Positions 1 through 7,107 of a stretch of 7,396 nucleotides of DNA are shown here, piece by piece; the stretch's first letter is position 1, and every line of letters begins with the position of its first letter. This stretch comes from Ignavibacteria bacterium (GTDB taxonomy: Bacteria; Bacteroidota; Ignavibacteria; Ignavibacteriales; Melioribacteraceae). The notes under the pieces were generated by a model, which worked only from the letters and a program-made list of their open reading frames with translations, was not told the DNA's origin and made no database searches. A program made the translations under genes and the position numbers. The stretch lies in the NCBI GenBank assembly GCA_027347545.1, contig DAIEQT010000042.1:1-7396 (forward strand). The letters are read 5' to 3'.

Positions 1-1350
1 CAAAGCGGAATGAAGGCTGCTTCTTCTCATACCGGCGCGCTGAGCAGTAAAGACAAGGTTGTTGATGCGCTGCTTAATCAATTTGGAATTATCCGCGCAG
101 ATAATCTTAACGAATTGTTTAACACCGCTAAGGGATTTGAAAACTTTCCTCTTCCTAAAGGAAATAGAATTGCAGTAGTTACCAATGCCGGCGGTCCGGC
201 AATACTTTGTGTTGATTCGCTAGAAAAACAAAATCTTTTACTCGCCAACCTTTCTGATGAAACAAAAAAGAAATTGCGGGAGATTGTTCATCCGGAAGGA
301 AGTGTAGAAAATCCGGTTGATCTTTTGCCCGGCGGAAATGCCGAAGCATATAAGCTTGTAAATGAAATTGTTTGTACCGATGAAAATGTTGATGCGGTAA
401 TTTCAATTTTTGTTGAGCCGGTAATGGTTGAGCCTTTCGGAGTTGTCGAAAGTGTTTATTCTATAGAAAACGCGAAACCAATTTTGCAAGTAGTAATGCC
501 TCTCCCGGAGTTTTGGCAAAAGTATAGAACAGAAAGCGCAAAGAAGAAACCTCTGTTCAGAAACCCTGAAGACCCGGCGGAAGTGCTTTCTAATATGCTT
601 TTCCATAAAAAGAAAAAAGACAACCTCGAGAAAAACCGGCATGAATATCTGGATCAGTTGAAATACAAGCATGAGAATAAATTTAATTTCAAACCGGGAT
701 TTATTTCTCAGAATGAAATCAACAAACTATGCCGTGCTTATAAAATACCGGTTATCAAAGGTAAACTTGTCTCCCCGGAAAATCTGAAGGCGTTTGACGA
801 GGATTTTTATCCCGTTGTTTTGAAGGGTATTAATTCAAGTGTAGTTCACAAAACTGAAATGAGCGCGGTTAAACTCAATATCAAAAACAAAAAAGAATTG
901 CTTCAGAAAGCCAAAGAGATTACGGACGGTTTTTCGAAGTTCGGGTATTCCGTTGAAAAGTTTCTAATTCAAAAATTTGTAAGAACTCGGAATGAATTGA
1001 TTATTGGCGGATTTCGTGATCCCTCCTTTGGACCAATTATTATGTTTGGAACCGGCGGAAAATATGTTGAAGTTCTCGGTGATACGGCAATCAGGTCCGC
1101 TTATCTTTCAGATGACGATATAGATTCGTTGATCGCTTCAACAAAGATGGATAAAATATTGCGCGGTGTGAGAGGCGAAACCCCGGCGGAAATAAATTCG
1201 TTGCATAAAATTATTAAATCATGCGCCCGTATGATTATCGAAAACGAGAACATTTTGGAGTTCGATTTGAACCCGCTGATTGTGGGCGAAGATAATAAGT
1301 TTTACGCGGTGGATGTGCGTGTTAAAGCCGGACAAAGTATGCGTATTTAA
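1..1350 (+). CDS. ADP-forming acetyl/acyl-CoA synthetase (NDP-forming acyl-CoA ligase), fused alpha-beta type, 5' end missing
   Basis: The enzyme interconverts acyl-CoA + ADP + phosphate with acid + ATP + CoA in the cytoplasm, commonly to make ATP from acetyl-CoA. The reading frame is open to base 1 (Gln-Ser-Gly before the ATG at 10), and homologues have roughly 250 more residues upstream, so that ATG is internal. SSHTGAL (22-42) carries the histidine (28-30) that is phosphorylated in the alpha half of this family. A succinyl-CoA-ligase-like flavodoxin domain follows, with VVTNAGGPA and ENPVDLLPGG (about 307-336). A lysine-rich linker near 600-690 leads to an ATP-grasp domain (about 700-1335) with VVLKG, VVHKTEMSAVKL (second histidine at 847-849), FGTGGKYVEVLGD (from 1045) and FDLNPL (1261-1278). 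The loop after HKT reads EMSAV where DVGGV is usual. The acyl substrate cannot be read from the sequence. The family call is firm. glgA begins 36 bases downstream. Confidence 0.92.
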   Translation, partial: QSGMKAASSHTGALSSKDKVVDALLNQFGIIRADNLNELFNTAKGFENFPLPKGNRIAVVTNAGGPAILCVDSLEKQNLLLANLSDETKKKLREIVHPEGSVENPVDLLPGGNAEAYKLVNEIVCTDENVDAVISIFVEPVMVEPFGVVESVYSIENAKPILQVVMPLPEFWQKYRTESAKKKPLFRNPEDPAEVLSNMLFHKKKKDNLEKNRHEYLDQLKYKHENKFNFKPGFISQNEINKLCRAYKIPVIKGKLVSPENLKAFDEDFYPVVLKGINSSVVHKTEMSAVKLNIKNKKELLQKAKEITDGFSKFGYSVEKFLIQKFVRTRNELIIGGFRDPSFGPIIMFGTGGKYVEVLGDTAIRSAYLSDDDIDSLIASTKMDKILRGVRGETPAEINSLHKIIKSCARMIIENENILEFDLNPLIVGEDNKFYAVDVRVKAGQSMRI

Positions 1351-1357
1351 TTTTCCT

Positions 1358-1365
1358 TATTTTTG
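1358..1365 (+). promoter_or_regulatory. Possible Bacteroidota-type -7 promoter element upstream of glgA
   Basis: TATTTTTG matches the TAnnTTTG -7 consensus of Bacteroidota housekeeping promoters and lies in the 36-base gap before glgA. No convincing TTTG/TTG -33 box is seen about 20 bases upstream. The match is short and in AT-rich DNA, so glgA may equally be read through from the acyl-CoA synthetase gene. Confidence 0.2.
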
Positions 1366-1386
1366 CACCAACATAATAAACTGTAA

Positions 1387-2856
1387 ATGAAAATTGCATT
1401 TGTAGCTAGCGAAGTTTTTCCTTACGCTAAAACCGGCGGACTTGCAGACGTGGCAGGTTCTTTGCCGATTGAGTTAAGCAATCTCGGCAGCGAAGTAAAA
1501 GTTTTTATGCCAAAGTACAATATGTTTGGCGAGGTTGAACACGGGTTGCATTATCAATGGAACATCGGCGAAATTCCGGTTCGCGTTAACGGACAAGTTC
1601 ATTCGGTTCATGTTCACACAGCAAAACTTCCACGCTCAAACGTAGAAGTGTATTTTGTTGATTGCCCTCATTTTTTTCACCGTTTCCGCGTTTACACAAA
1701 CGATCATGATGAAGATGAGCGTTTCATTCTATTTATGAAAGGTGTTATCGAAATTCTTCAGCGCATCGGCTGGGCTCCGGATGTAATTCATTGCAACGAT
1801 TGGCAAACCGGTTTACTTCCTCTTCTTCTCCGCGAAAATTACGGCTGGGATAAAATGTTTCACCGCACGGCAACTGTCTACTCTATACATAATATAGCTT
1901 ATCAAGGCAGATTTTCTAAAGAAACTTTTAGCAAAGCGGAAATTAAACCAGAGCATTTTGTATATGGCGGGCTTGGCGAATACGAAGGGGGCATTAATTT
2001 TATGAAGACCGCCATTCTAACCAGCGACGTTATAAATACTGTAAGCCAAACTTACGCGCATGAATTGCTCACACCGGAATATGGCGAGGGGATGCAGAGT
2101 TTTCTTCACGCCCGCGCTCAAGATTTTTACGGCATAATAAATGGAATTGATTATCATGTTTGGAATCCGGAAAAAGATGTTTTGCTTCCCTACCAGTTTT
2201 CTTCTTCGGAACTCTCAGGCAAACTTCAGAATAAAAAATTTCTTCTCGAACAGCTTGGTTTTGAATATGATGAAAATGTTCCGTTGATTGGTATTATCTC
2301 GCGAATGGTTTCTCAAAAAGGATTTGATATAATTGGTTACGCACTGAATGAATTGATGCAGCTTAACGCGCAGTGGGTAATTCTTGGAAGCGGTGAGCAC
2401 CGTTACGAAGAAATGTTTATGCAGATTAAAGAAAAATATCCGCACAAAGTTTATTTCTATCGCGGATTTAATAACGAGCTTTCTCATTTTATTGAAGCCG
2501 CCTCAGATATTTTTTTGATGCCTTCCCGCTTTGAGCCATGCGGTCTTAATCAAATTTATTCCCTTAAGTATGGAACCGTTCCTGTGGTGCGTAAAACCGG
2601 CGGTCTTGCAGATACCGTTTTAGATTGGAATGAGCACCTGGCGCTAGGACAAGAAATTGGAACGGGCTACTCGTTTCACGATTACACCGCACGCGCACTA
2701 ATTCTTTCTGTTGAGCGCGCTATTCATGATTTTAATTTGAAAGACGTCTGGCTTAAAATTCAGCAAAATGGAATGAACAAAGATTATTCGTGGCGCAGAT
2801 CTGCTGAAAAATACATTGAGCTTTACAAACATGCGGTAATAAAGAGGCTTGGTTAG
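1387..2856 (+). CDS. glgA: Glycogen synthase (ADP-glucose type, GT5 family)
   Basis: GlgA extends alpha-1,4-glucan chains from a nucleotide-sugar donor (normally ADP-glucose) in the cytoplasm, for glycogen storage. At 489 residues it has the usual GlgA length (E. coli about 477). The N-terminus holds the starch-synthase signature EVFPYAKTGGLADVAGSLP, with Lys15 of KTGGL as the donor-phosphate-binding residue. HCNDW (His135 to Trp139) and SIHNIAYQGRF are the conserved GT5 acceptor-side motifs. ISRMVSQKGFD opens the C-terminal Rossmann half. SRFEPCGLNQIYSLKYGTVPVVRKTGGLAD contains the conserved Glu383 of the GT-B catalytic centre and the second KTGGL copy. The ATG directly begins the conserved beta strand (MKIAFVASE), so the start is secure although no Shine-Dalgarno precedes it; the leader is A-rich. 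No glgB or glgC lies in the window. A probable terminator follows about 55 bases after the stop. Confidence 0.97.
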   Translation: MKIAFVASEVFPYAKTGGLADVAGSLPIELSNLGSEVKVFMPKYNMFGEVEHGLHYQWNIGEIPVRVNGQVHSVHVHTAKLPRSNVEVYFVDCPHFFHRFRVYTNDHDEDERFILFMKGVIEILQRIGWAPDVIHCNDWQTGLLPLLLRENYGWDKMFHRTATVYSIHNIAYQGRFSKETFSKAEIKPEHFVYGGLGEYEGGINFMKTAILTSDVINTVSQTYAHELLTPEYGEGMQSFLHARAQDFYGIINGIDYHVWNPEKDVLLPYQFSSSELSGKLQNKKFLLEQLGFEYDENVPLIGIISRMVSQKGFDIIGYALNELMQLNAQWVILGSGEHRYEEMFMQIKEKYPHKVYFYRGFNNELSHFIEAASDIFLMPSRFEPCGLNQIYSLKYGTVPVVRKTGGLADTVLDWNEHLALGQEIGTGYSFHDYTARALILSVERAIHDFNLKDVWLKIQQNGMNKDYSWRRSAEKYIELYKHAVIKRLG

Positions 2857-2910
2857 TTTATTGCTCATGAAAATTATACTTAAAAATTTTTCCCTTTGTG
2901 AACTGAACGA

Positions 2911-2948
2911 ATACCCCGCTTGGACGTCTTAATCGGGTATCTGTTTTT
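2911..2948 (+). terminator. Probable Rho-independent terminator after glgA
   Basis: ATACCC (2911-2916) pairs with GGGTAT (2935-2940). A seventh G-C pair can form if one C is bulged, giving a loop of about 15 bases, and T5 follows at 2944-2948. The loop contains the palindrome GACGTC. The stem is short and the loop long, so strength is uncertain, but the position just after glgA fits. The rest of the 151-base gap holds no convincing gene. A TATAAT lies at 2987-2992, shortly before the next start, without a matching -35 box. Confidence 0.5.
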
Positions 2949-3007
2949 GATTCCCACCAAAATTACACGGGAACGGCACGCAAAATTATAATTAACTTTT
3001 AGGATTT

Positions 3008-4171
3008 ATGAAGGCTTCTCAAATGTTTATTTTCTTTGGAATCGTTTTTACGATTTACGGACTTGTTAATTACTATATTATTCGTCGCGGCTTATCCGTT
3101 GTGCCGGTGGAATACAAAACAATTTTCTTGGTTGTAACTATCTTTATAGCCGCATCTTACATTGCCGGCAGAGTTTTTGAAAACGTTTGGATTTCCCCGA
3201 TCAGCATTGTGCTTGTTTGGATTGGCTCTTTCTGGCTTGCAATAATGACCTACACTTTTCTCTTCTTGATCGTTGTGGATTTATTTCGGTTGGTTAATCA
3301 CTTCTTACCGTTTTTCCCTTCCTTTATAAACGGAAACGCAGAACACGCAAAACGTACTGTGGCTTTAATAGTTGGCATCTTGGTTTCTTGCTCTGTTGCC
3401 GGCGGCTTTATCAACACAAAGATGATTGCAATTAAAAAATATTCCATTGATATAAAGAAAAGTGCCGGTGGATTAAAATCGCTTAATCTGGCAATCGCTT
3501 CCGATCTTCATCTCGGTACTATTAACAGTTACGAATTTATGTACACGGTTGGAGATAAACTAAACGCGATGAATCCTGATGTAATTTTACTTGCCGGAGA
3601 TATTATAGATGAGGATTTAGGTCCGGTAATAAAATATGATGTTGGTGAACATCTAAAAAGATTGAAAGCAAAGTATGGCGTTTATGCAGTTACCGGAAAT
3701 CACGAATACATTGGCGGCTCGGAACCGGCTGTTGAATATTTACGCAAGCATGATATAAATGTCATTCGGGATAACGCTATTAAAGTTGATAACGCATTTT
3801 ATGTTGTGGGGCGGGAAGACCGTTCAAGCAGACAGTTTGGCGGCAAGCGGCGTAAAGAACTTCCAGACATAATGAAAGATGTTGATAAATCGCTTCCTGT
3901 TATTATGATGGATCATCAGCCCTTTAATTTGGAACAAGCAGCGCAGAATGGCGTTGATCTTCAGATTAGCGGGCATACGCACAACGGGCAGATCTGGCCA
4001 TTTAATTATATTGTAGAAAAAGTTTACGAACTTGCCTGGGGTTACAAAATTATCGGCAACACTCATTACTATGTTTCTTGCGGCGTTGGCGGATGGGGTC
4101 CGCCAATAAGAACCGGCAGCCGCCCGGAAATTATTAACATAAACCTCAACTTTGTTGGAGATACAAATTGA
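3008..4171 (+). CDS. Membrane-anchored calcineurin-like metallophosphoesterase (YkuE/YaeI-like)
   Basis: This 387-residue protein has an N-terminal membrane region with about four hydrophobic segments (near residues 5-24, 38-56, 65-92 and 117-135), then a metal-dependent phosphoesterase domain from about residue 158. All the motifs of the fold are present in order: SDLHLG (Asp166, His168), LAGDIID (Asp198), GNHEY (Asn231, His232), MDHQP (His303) and GHTHNGQ (His323, His325). These would bind two metal ions. The GHTHNGQIWPF block and the membrane anchor resemble the YkuE/YaeI branch, some of whose members act on lipid-linked or UDP-linked phosphates at the envelope. The substrate here is unknown. 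AGGA at 3001-3004, three bases before the ATG, is a close-set Shine-Dalgarno. The stop TGA overlaps the TTG start of the next gene, so the two are probably translationally coupled. Family confidence is high; specific role is not. Confidence 0.9.
   Translation: MKASQMFIFFGIVFTIYGLVNYYIIRRGLSVVPVEYKTIFLVVTIFIAASYIAGRVFENVWISPISIVLVWIGSFWLAIMTYTFLFLIVVDLFRLVNHFLPFFPSFINGNAEHAKRTVALIVGILVSCSVAGGFINTKMIAIKKYSIDIKKSAGGLKSLNLAIASDLHLGTINSYEFMYTVGDKLNAMNPDVILLAGDIIDEDLGPVIKYDVGEHLKRLKAKYGVYAVTGNHEYIGGSEPAVEYLRKHDINVIRDNAIKVDNAFYVVGREDRSSRQFGGKRRKELPDIMKDVDKSLPVIMMDHQPFNLEQAAQNGVDLQISGHTHNGQIWPFNYIVEKVYELAWGYKIIGNTHYYVSCGVGGWGPPIRTGSRPEIININLNFVGDTN
4157..4160 (+). promoter_or_regulatory. Ribosome binding site supporting a TTG start
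   Basis: GGAG sits seven bases upstream of the TTG at 4168 and lies within the end of the phosphoesterase gene. In the SDR frame there is a stop at 4135-4137 and no ATG or GTG between it and 4168. The GATGGIG nucleotide-binding motif begins only ten codons in, so TTG is the only sensible start. Confidence 0.7.
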
Positions 4172-5130
4172 ATAAAGATAAATGTTTAGTTGTTGGCGCT
4201 ACCGGCGGCATTGGCAGATCCGCGGTTAAAGCTTTAGTAGAAAATGGAAATCACGTGCGCGCCTTTGTACGCAACAGACACAAAGCCGAGAAATATTTCT
4301 TCGGTATGAATAATGTTGAAATCTTCGAGGGTGACGCAACAAAACCCGCTGATCTATCGAAGGCTATTAAGGATTGTTCAACTTTGTTTTACGGGGCTAA
4401 CACTCTCTACACAGAATGGATTGAAAAGGCGCGTCCGTTGTTAAAAGTTTCTCTTGGTGCAGCTTTGGAAGCAAAAGCCCGTTTTGTTTTTCCGGGTAAC
4501 GTTTATTTATATGGTCATGCGCAATACAATCCGGTTGATGAAAAACATCCACATGCGGCTCATACTGTAAAAGGAAAAATCAGAGTTGAAATGGAAGAAA
4601 CAATTAAGAAGTATTCCGCCGAAAAAGGATTACAATTTACAATAGTTCGCTTTCCGGATTTTTACGGACCATTTGTTGTAAATGGTTTTTCGGAGAAGGC
4701 TTATCAAAACGCTCTAGCGGGAAAATCAATACAGTGGATTGGCGCCAAGAATGTATCGCTTGAATATATATTTATTGAAGATGCCGGAAAGTGTTTAGTT
4801 ACAGCCGGACTTTCCGAACAAGGAATAAATCAAGAGTTTAATGTTCCGGCTACATCGCCAATTACTAACAATAACTACTTAGGATTAATCTCTAAACTTG
4901 GTGGCGCAAATTCAAAATTGCAAATACTCAACTCAAATTTGATCTTCTCCGTAATGGGTTTCTTTAACAAGCTAATTAAAGAAGTTGCAGAGATGCTTTA
5001 TCTAAAGCGGGAAGAACTTATTCTTGATGGAACAAAATTCAAAAACGTTTTTGGGTTTTTGCCAAACACTACCTATGAAGAGGGCGTAAAGAAAACTTTT
5101 GAGTGGGTTAAGTCGTTTTACAAAGTTTAA
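4168..5130 (+). CDS. NAD(P)-binding SDR-fold protein (extended/atypical NAD-dependent epimerase/dehydratase-like)
   Basis: This 320-residue Rossmann protein opens with CLVVGATGGIG (glycines 10, 13 and 16, the GxxGxxG pattern of extended and atypical SDRs). VRAFVRNRHKA follows, whose basic residues suggest NADP(H) preference. EGDATKP (about 55-60) is the usual adenine-side Asp motif. VYLYGH, then TVKGKIRVEME, occupies the catalytic YxxxK region: Lys137 is in place, but the residue four before it is Thr133, not Tyr. RFPDFYGP (161-168) is the conserved extended-SDR segment. The C-terminal part (VMGFFNKLIKEVAEMLY, then a DGTKF-type motif) matches the substrate-side helix region of the same family. 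With the catalytic Tyr apparently absent, it may be a non-classical reductase, a binding protein, or use another residue. It follows the phosphoesterase with a four-base stop/start overlap. Substrate is unknown. Confidence 0.85.
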   Translation: MNKDKCLVVGATGGIGRSAVKALVENGNHVRAFVRNRHKAEKYFFGMNNVEIFEGDATKPADLSKAIKDCSTLFYGANTLYTEWIEKARPLLKVSLGAALEAKARFVFPGNVYLYGHAQYNPVDEKHPHAAHTVKGKIRVEMEETIKKYSAEKGLQFTIVRFPDFYGPFVVNGFSEKAYQNALAGKSIQWIGAKNVSLEYIFIEDAGKCLVTAGLSEQGINQEFNVPATSPITNNNYLGLISKLGGANSKLQILNSNLIFSVMGFFNKLIKEVAEMLYLKREELILDGTKFKNVFGFLPNTTYEEGVKKTFEWVKSFYKV

Positions 5131-5624
5131 TCTGTGCCGGGCGTTTCTTCTTGACTGTTAAGAATATTTTCCGCTTCTAAAACTTCACCGAACGGAACAA
5201 GAATTTTTATTTCTCCAGAACCATAAACGGCAATATCCAGTGCGTTTTGTGGGTTATAATTGTTAGTCGCTAGATACACTGACGGAGAGTTTAATCCGGA
5301 AAACAAGAACGGATGCAACCCGTTTATTACTAATGTGTTTCTTAGGCTTTCGATTATATATGCTTCTTTACTCGCTGCAACTACGGCAAGCGATTGAAGA
5401 ACTTCGTAATGCTCATGCTCGTTGCAAAGAAATGTTTCGTTAACAAATCCGCCGCACTCATTGCAGAAAGCATAATGGCAGATTACACAGACACCTTCGG
5501 CATCTGCTGCTGGATGTGTAAAGCATCTAACGTTTTCATCAAATAAACTTCCGCAGCGGGGACAAAACTCATCTTCGTTTGTTAATTCTAATTCGCAGGC
5601 ACTACATTGTAATTCGTTTTCCAT
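5127..5624 (-). CDS. Small zinc-binding protein: zinc ribbon, B-box-like zinc cluster and DUF2007-like C-terminal domain
   Basis: The 165-residue protein begins with a four-cysteine zinc ribbon (Cys7, Cys10, Cys21, Cys24). A second cluster follows: Cys34-x2-His37, Cys46-x2-Cys49, Cys54-x2-Cys57, Cys67-x2-His70-x-His72. That spacing resembles a B-box zinc finger. Residues about 76-160 (from AVVAASKEAYIIESLRNTLVINGLHPFL to KILVPFGEVLEAENIL) resemble the DUF2007 'prokaryotic signal-transducing' domain, judged from pattern only. No signal peptide or membrane segment is seen, so it is probably cytoplasmic; a regulatory or protein-binding role is inference. AAGGG (5629-5633), four bases before the ATG, is a plausible ribosome site. 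It starts 32 bases after the upstream T9SS-protein gene ends, so it is likely the last gene of that unit. Its stop and that of the convergent SDR gene share TTAA (5127-5130). Confidence 0.75.
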   Translation of the reverse strand: MENELQCSACELELTNEDEFCPRCGSLFDENVRCFTHPAADAEGVCVICHYAFCNECGGFVNETFLCNEHEHYEVLQSLAVVAASKEAYIIESLRNTLVINGLHPFLFSGLNSPSVYLATNNYNPQNALDIAVYGSGEIKILVPFGEVLEAENILNSQEETPGTD

Positions 5625-5656
5625 GTTTCCCTTATTTACTATACCGACATTTGTCG

Positions 5657-7087
5657 TTATTTCAACAAAAGCATCTTCTTCGTTTGAACAAAGCCTTGTC
5701 CTGAGCCAGCCGAAGGATCACCGGCTTGCAATCTGTAAAAATAAACACCGCTTGGTAAAGACTTGCCGCGGCAAGTCTCTACGTTAAATGAAACATTGTA
5801 GTTTCCCGCTTGCTTGTATTCATTTACCAATGTTGCAACTTCTCTTCCAAGAACATCGAAAACTTTTAGTGTTACCTTTATCGTTTCTCCTTTCACGTTT
5901 GATGGGATTGTGTAGCTAATTGTCGTTTCCGGATTAAACGGATTAGGATAGTTTTGAGAAAGAATATATTCTGACGGAAGATTTTCTTGTTGTTCTATAC
6001 CGGTTTTGGTTTTGACCTGGTGATAATAAATATATGGAGCATCTAGGCTCCATGGGGATAACTCAATCGTTAAATTGAGTTTTTTTGCAAAGACATTTTT
6101 TTCTTTTGCTATAGAATAAACAAAGAGAGAATCGTTTCTATAATAAGCTATATAGCTTGAGTCGGTATCTATGGTAAACTTTAATCCCGTGAAGTCTTTG
6201 ACTGTTTTTTTGTTTTGAAGTGCAAGGGAATTCAAATCAATCGTCTCTTTATAAAGAATATAGTTGTCTAAATGGTAAAGCTCTTTTCCAAAGTAAAAGT
6301 ACCTTCGCGAATAATAATTTGTAGTTATTCCTGTTGGTTTTAATTCCTTGATAATTACAAAACGGTTATTCGAAAAGAACGCTAACTGCAAAGGGCCACC
6401 AAGGCTGACCTGGTACAAATACAAACTGTCGGCTACATGAAATATTTTTAGCGGAAATCCCCCTTGAAGAAATCCATCTTTCCAGACTTCCATTTTTTGC
6501 TCCAGCTTAATTTTGGGCGAGTTTGAAAGGTCGGCTAAATACATAGAGTCTCTGTTATTTTTGTTTTGTAGAACTAATAAAAATTTATCACCCATCTTTC
6601 CTGCGGTATGAATGATTTTTAGATTCTCGTTGGTTATTCCTTCATATAATGAATCGCTTCTGACAAATAGAGCGGTTCGTTGTATTCCAAAAAATATCCA
6701 GGCGCCATCATTAACTTTTTCTACGATAGGTTTTTCATAAAGAAGCTGGTCCATTGGGTCTATCCAATTCAGCATCCTTATTATTTGACGTGTACTTTTG
6801 TTTGTGTTGTTGTACAAATAATTAAAGCGTTCTTCAAGCGCACGACTTATTTCCATTTTAAGAGTAACAAGATACTCCGTATTTCCGACGCTAAACCCTT
6901 TTAGGCAAGTTTCGCTTGTTCCCCCGCCGGGAACGGATACGTTTTTCCACTGCCACAAAGTATCGCTAAGATCAATTTCTTGTTTGGTAAAGTTGATGCG
7001 TAATAGATTCCCCGTTGTTACTGTCTGCTGTGCGTTAATATTAATTACCGCGAACAACAAACAAATTGCAATAACCGCCCGCTTCAT
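5657..7087 (-). CDS. T9SS-exported protein of unknown function with signal peptide and type A C-terminal sorting domain
   Basis: This 476-residue protein begins with a typical Sec signal peptide (MKRAVIAICLLFAVININA, probable cleavage after Ala19). Residues about 374-476 form a T9SS type A sorting domain of Por-secretion-tail/FlgD-Ig-like fold (SQNYPNPFNPETTISY, VTLKVFDVLGREVATLV, SGVYFYRLQAG, then a C-terminal KKMLLLK). It should therefore cross the outer membrane through T9SS and be released or surface-anchored. The body (about 20-370) is rich in short beta-like stretches and paired phrases such as DSLYLYQVS and DSLFVYSIA, which could be propeller-like, but I recognise no enzymatic motif. 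AAGGGG (7094-7099) six bases before the ATG supports the start. The sorting domain contains two in-frame repeat insertions: VETCRGKSL (residues 436-444) and DPSAGSGQG (457-465). The preceding gene ends 20 bases upstream, so co-transcription is likely. Confidence 0.85.
   Translation of the reverse strand: MKRAVIAICLLFAVININAQQTVTTGNLLRINFTKQEIDLSDTLWQWKNVSVPGGGTSETCLKGFSVGNTEYLVTLKMEISRALEERFNYLYNNTNKSTRQIIRMLNWIDPMDQLLYEKPIVEKVNDGAWIFFGIQRTALFVRSDSLYEGITNENLKIIHTAGKMGDKFLLVLQNKNNRDSMYLADLSNSPKIKLEQKMEVWKDGFLQGGFPLKIFHVADSLYLYQVSLGGPLQLAFFSNNRFVIIKELKPTGITTNYYSRRYFYFGKELYHLDNYILYKETIDLNSLALQNKKTVKDFTGLKFTIDTDSSYIAYYRNDSLFVYSIAKEKNVFAKKLNLTIELSPWSLDAPYIYYHQVKTKTGIEQQENLPSEYILSQNYPNPFNPETTISYTIPSNVKGETIKVTLKVFDVLGREVATLVNEYKQAGNYNVSFNVETCRGKSLPSGVYFYRLQAGDPSAGSGQGFVQTKKMLLLK
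5694..5719. repeat. REP-like short repeat inside coding sequence
   Basis: On the minus strand the sequence runs GATCCTTCGGCTGGCTCAGG and then ACAAGG. Its ends match the dispersed GATCCTTCG...GCTCAGGACAAG repeat family that I recall from many bacterial genomes. It encodes DPSAGSGQG (residues 457-465) between QAG and FVQTKK. The sister domain at 7108-7396 reads QAG-S-FVQTKK, so this copy is eight residues (24 bases) longer exactly here, which supports an insertion. Dispersal in this genome cannot be tested from the window. Confidence 0.65.
5755..5782. repeat. 28-bp near-perfect palindromic repeat inside coding sequence
   Basis: The core ACTTGCCGCGGCAAGT (5761-5776) is a perfect palindrome, extended to 20 bp (5759-5778). 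With one mismatched pair (5758/5779) it reaches 28 bp, with outer arms GTAAAG and CTCTAC. This resembles the dispersed palindromes with GTAGAGAC / GTCTCTAC ends that I recall from cyanobacteria and Bacteroidota. On the minus strand it is read as VETCRGKSL, which is foreign to the sorting-domain consensus at that loop. The GC-rich core contrasts with the AT-rich gene around it. Confidence 0.75.
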
Positions 7088-7107
7088 AATGTTCCCCTTA
7101 TTAAGTT

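Noticed and set aside
179..672. Minus-strand ORFs within the acyl-CoA synthetase gene.
   Set aside because: They lie opposite conserved coding sequence and their translations look random.
2867..2932. A 21-codon ORF (MKIILKNFSLCELNEYPAWTS) after glgA.
   Set aside because: It has no ribosome binding site, overlaps the probable terminator, and resembles nothing I recognise.
4909..4941. NSKLQILNSNL in the SDR protein resembles the NSQFSILNSKL encoded by the AATTGAG array, with about 23 of 33 bases matching.
   Set aside because: As I recall the family, SDR homologues have an alignable segment of equal length here, so no insertion is needed. The DNA match is degenerate and AT-rich, so chance is likely.
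5120..5160. A bidirectional terminator between the convergent genes.
   Set aside because: The two stop codons share TTAA and I found no hairpin with T tracts there.
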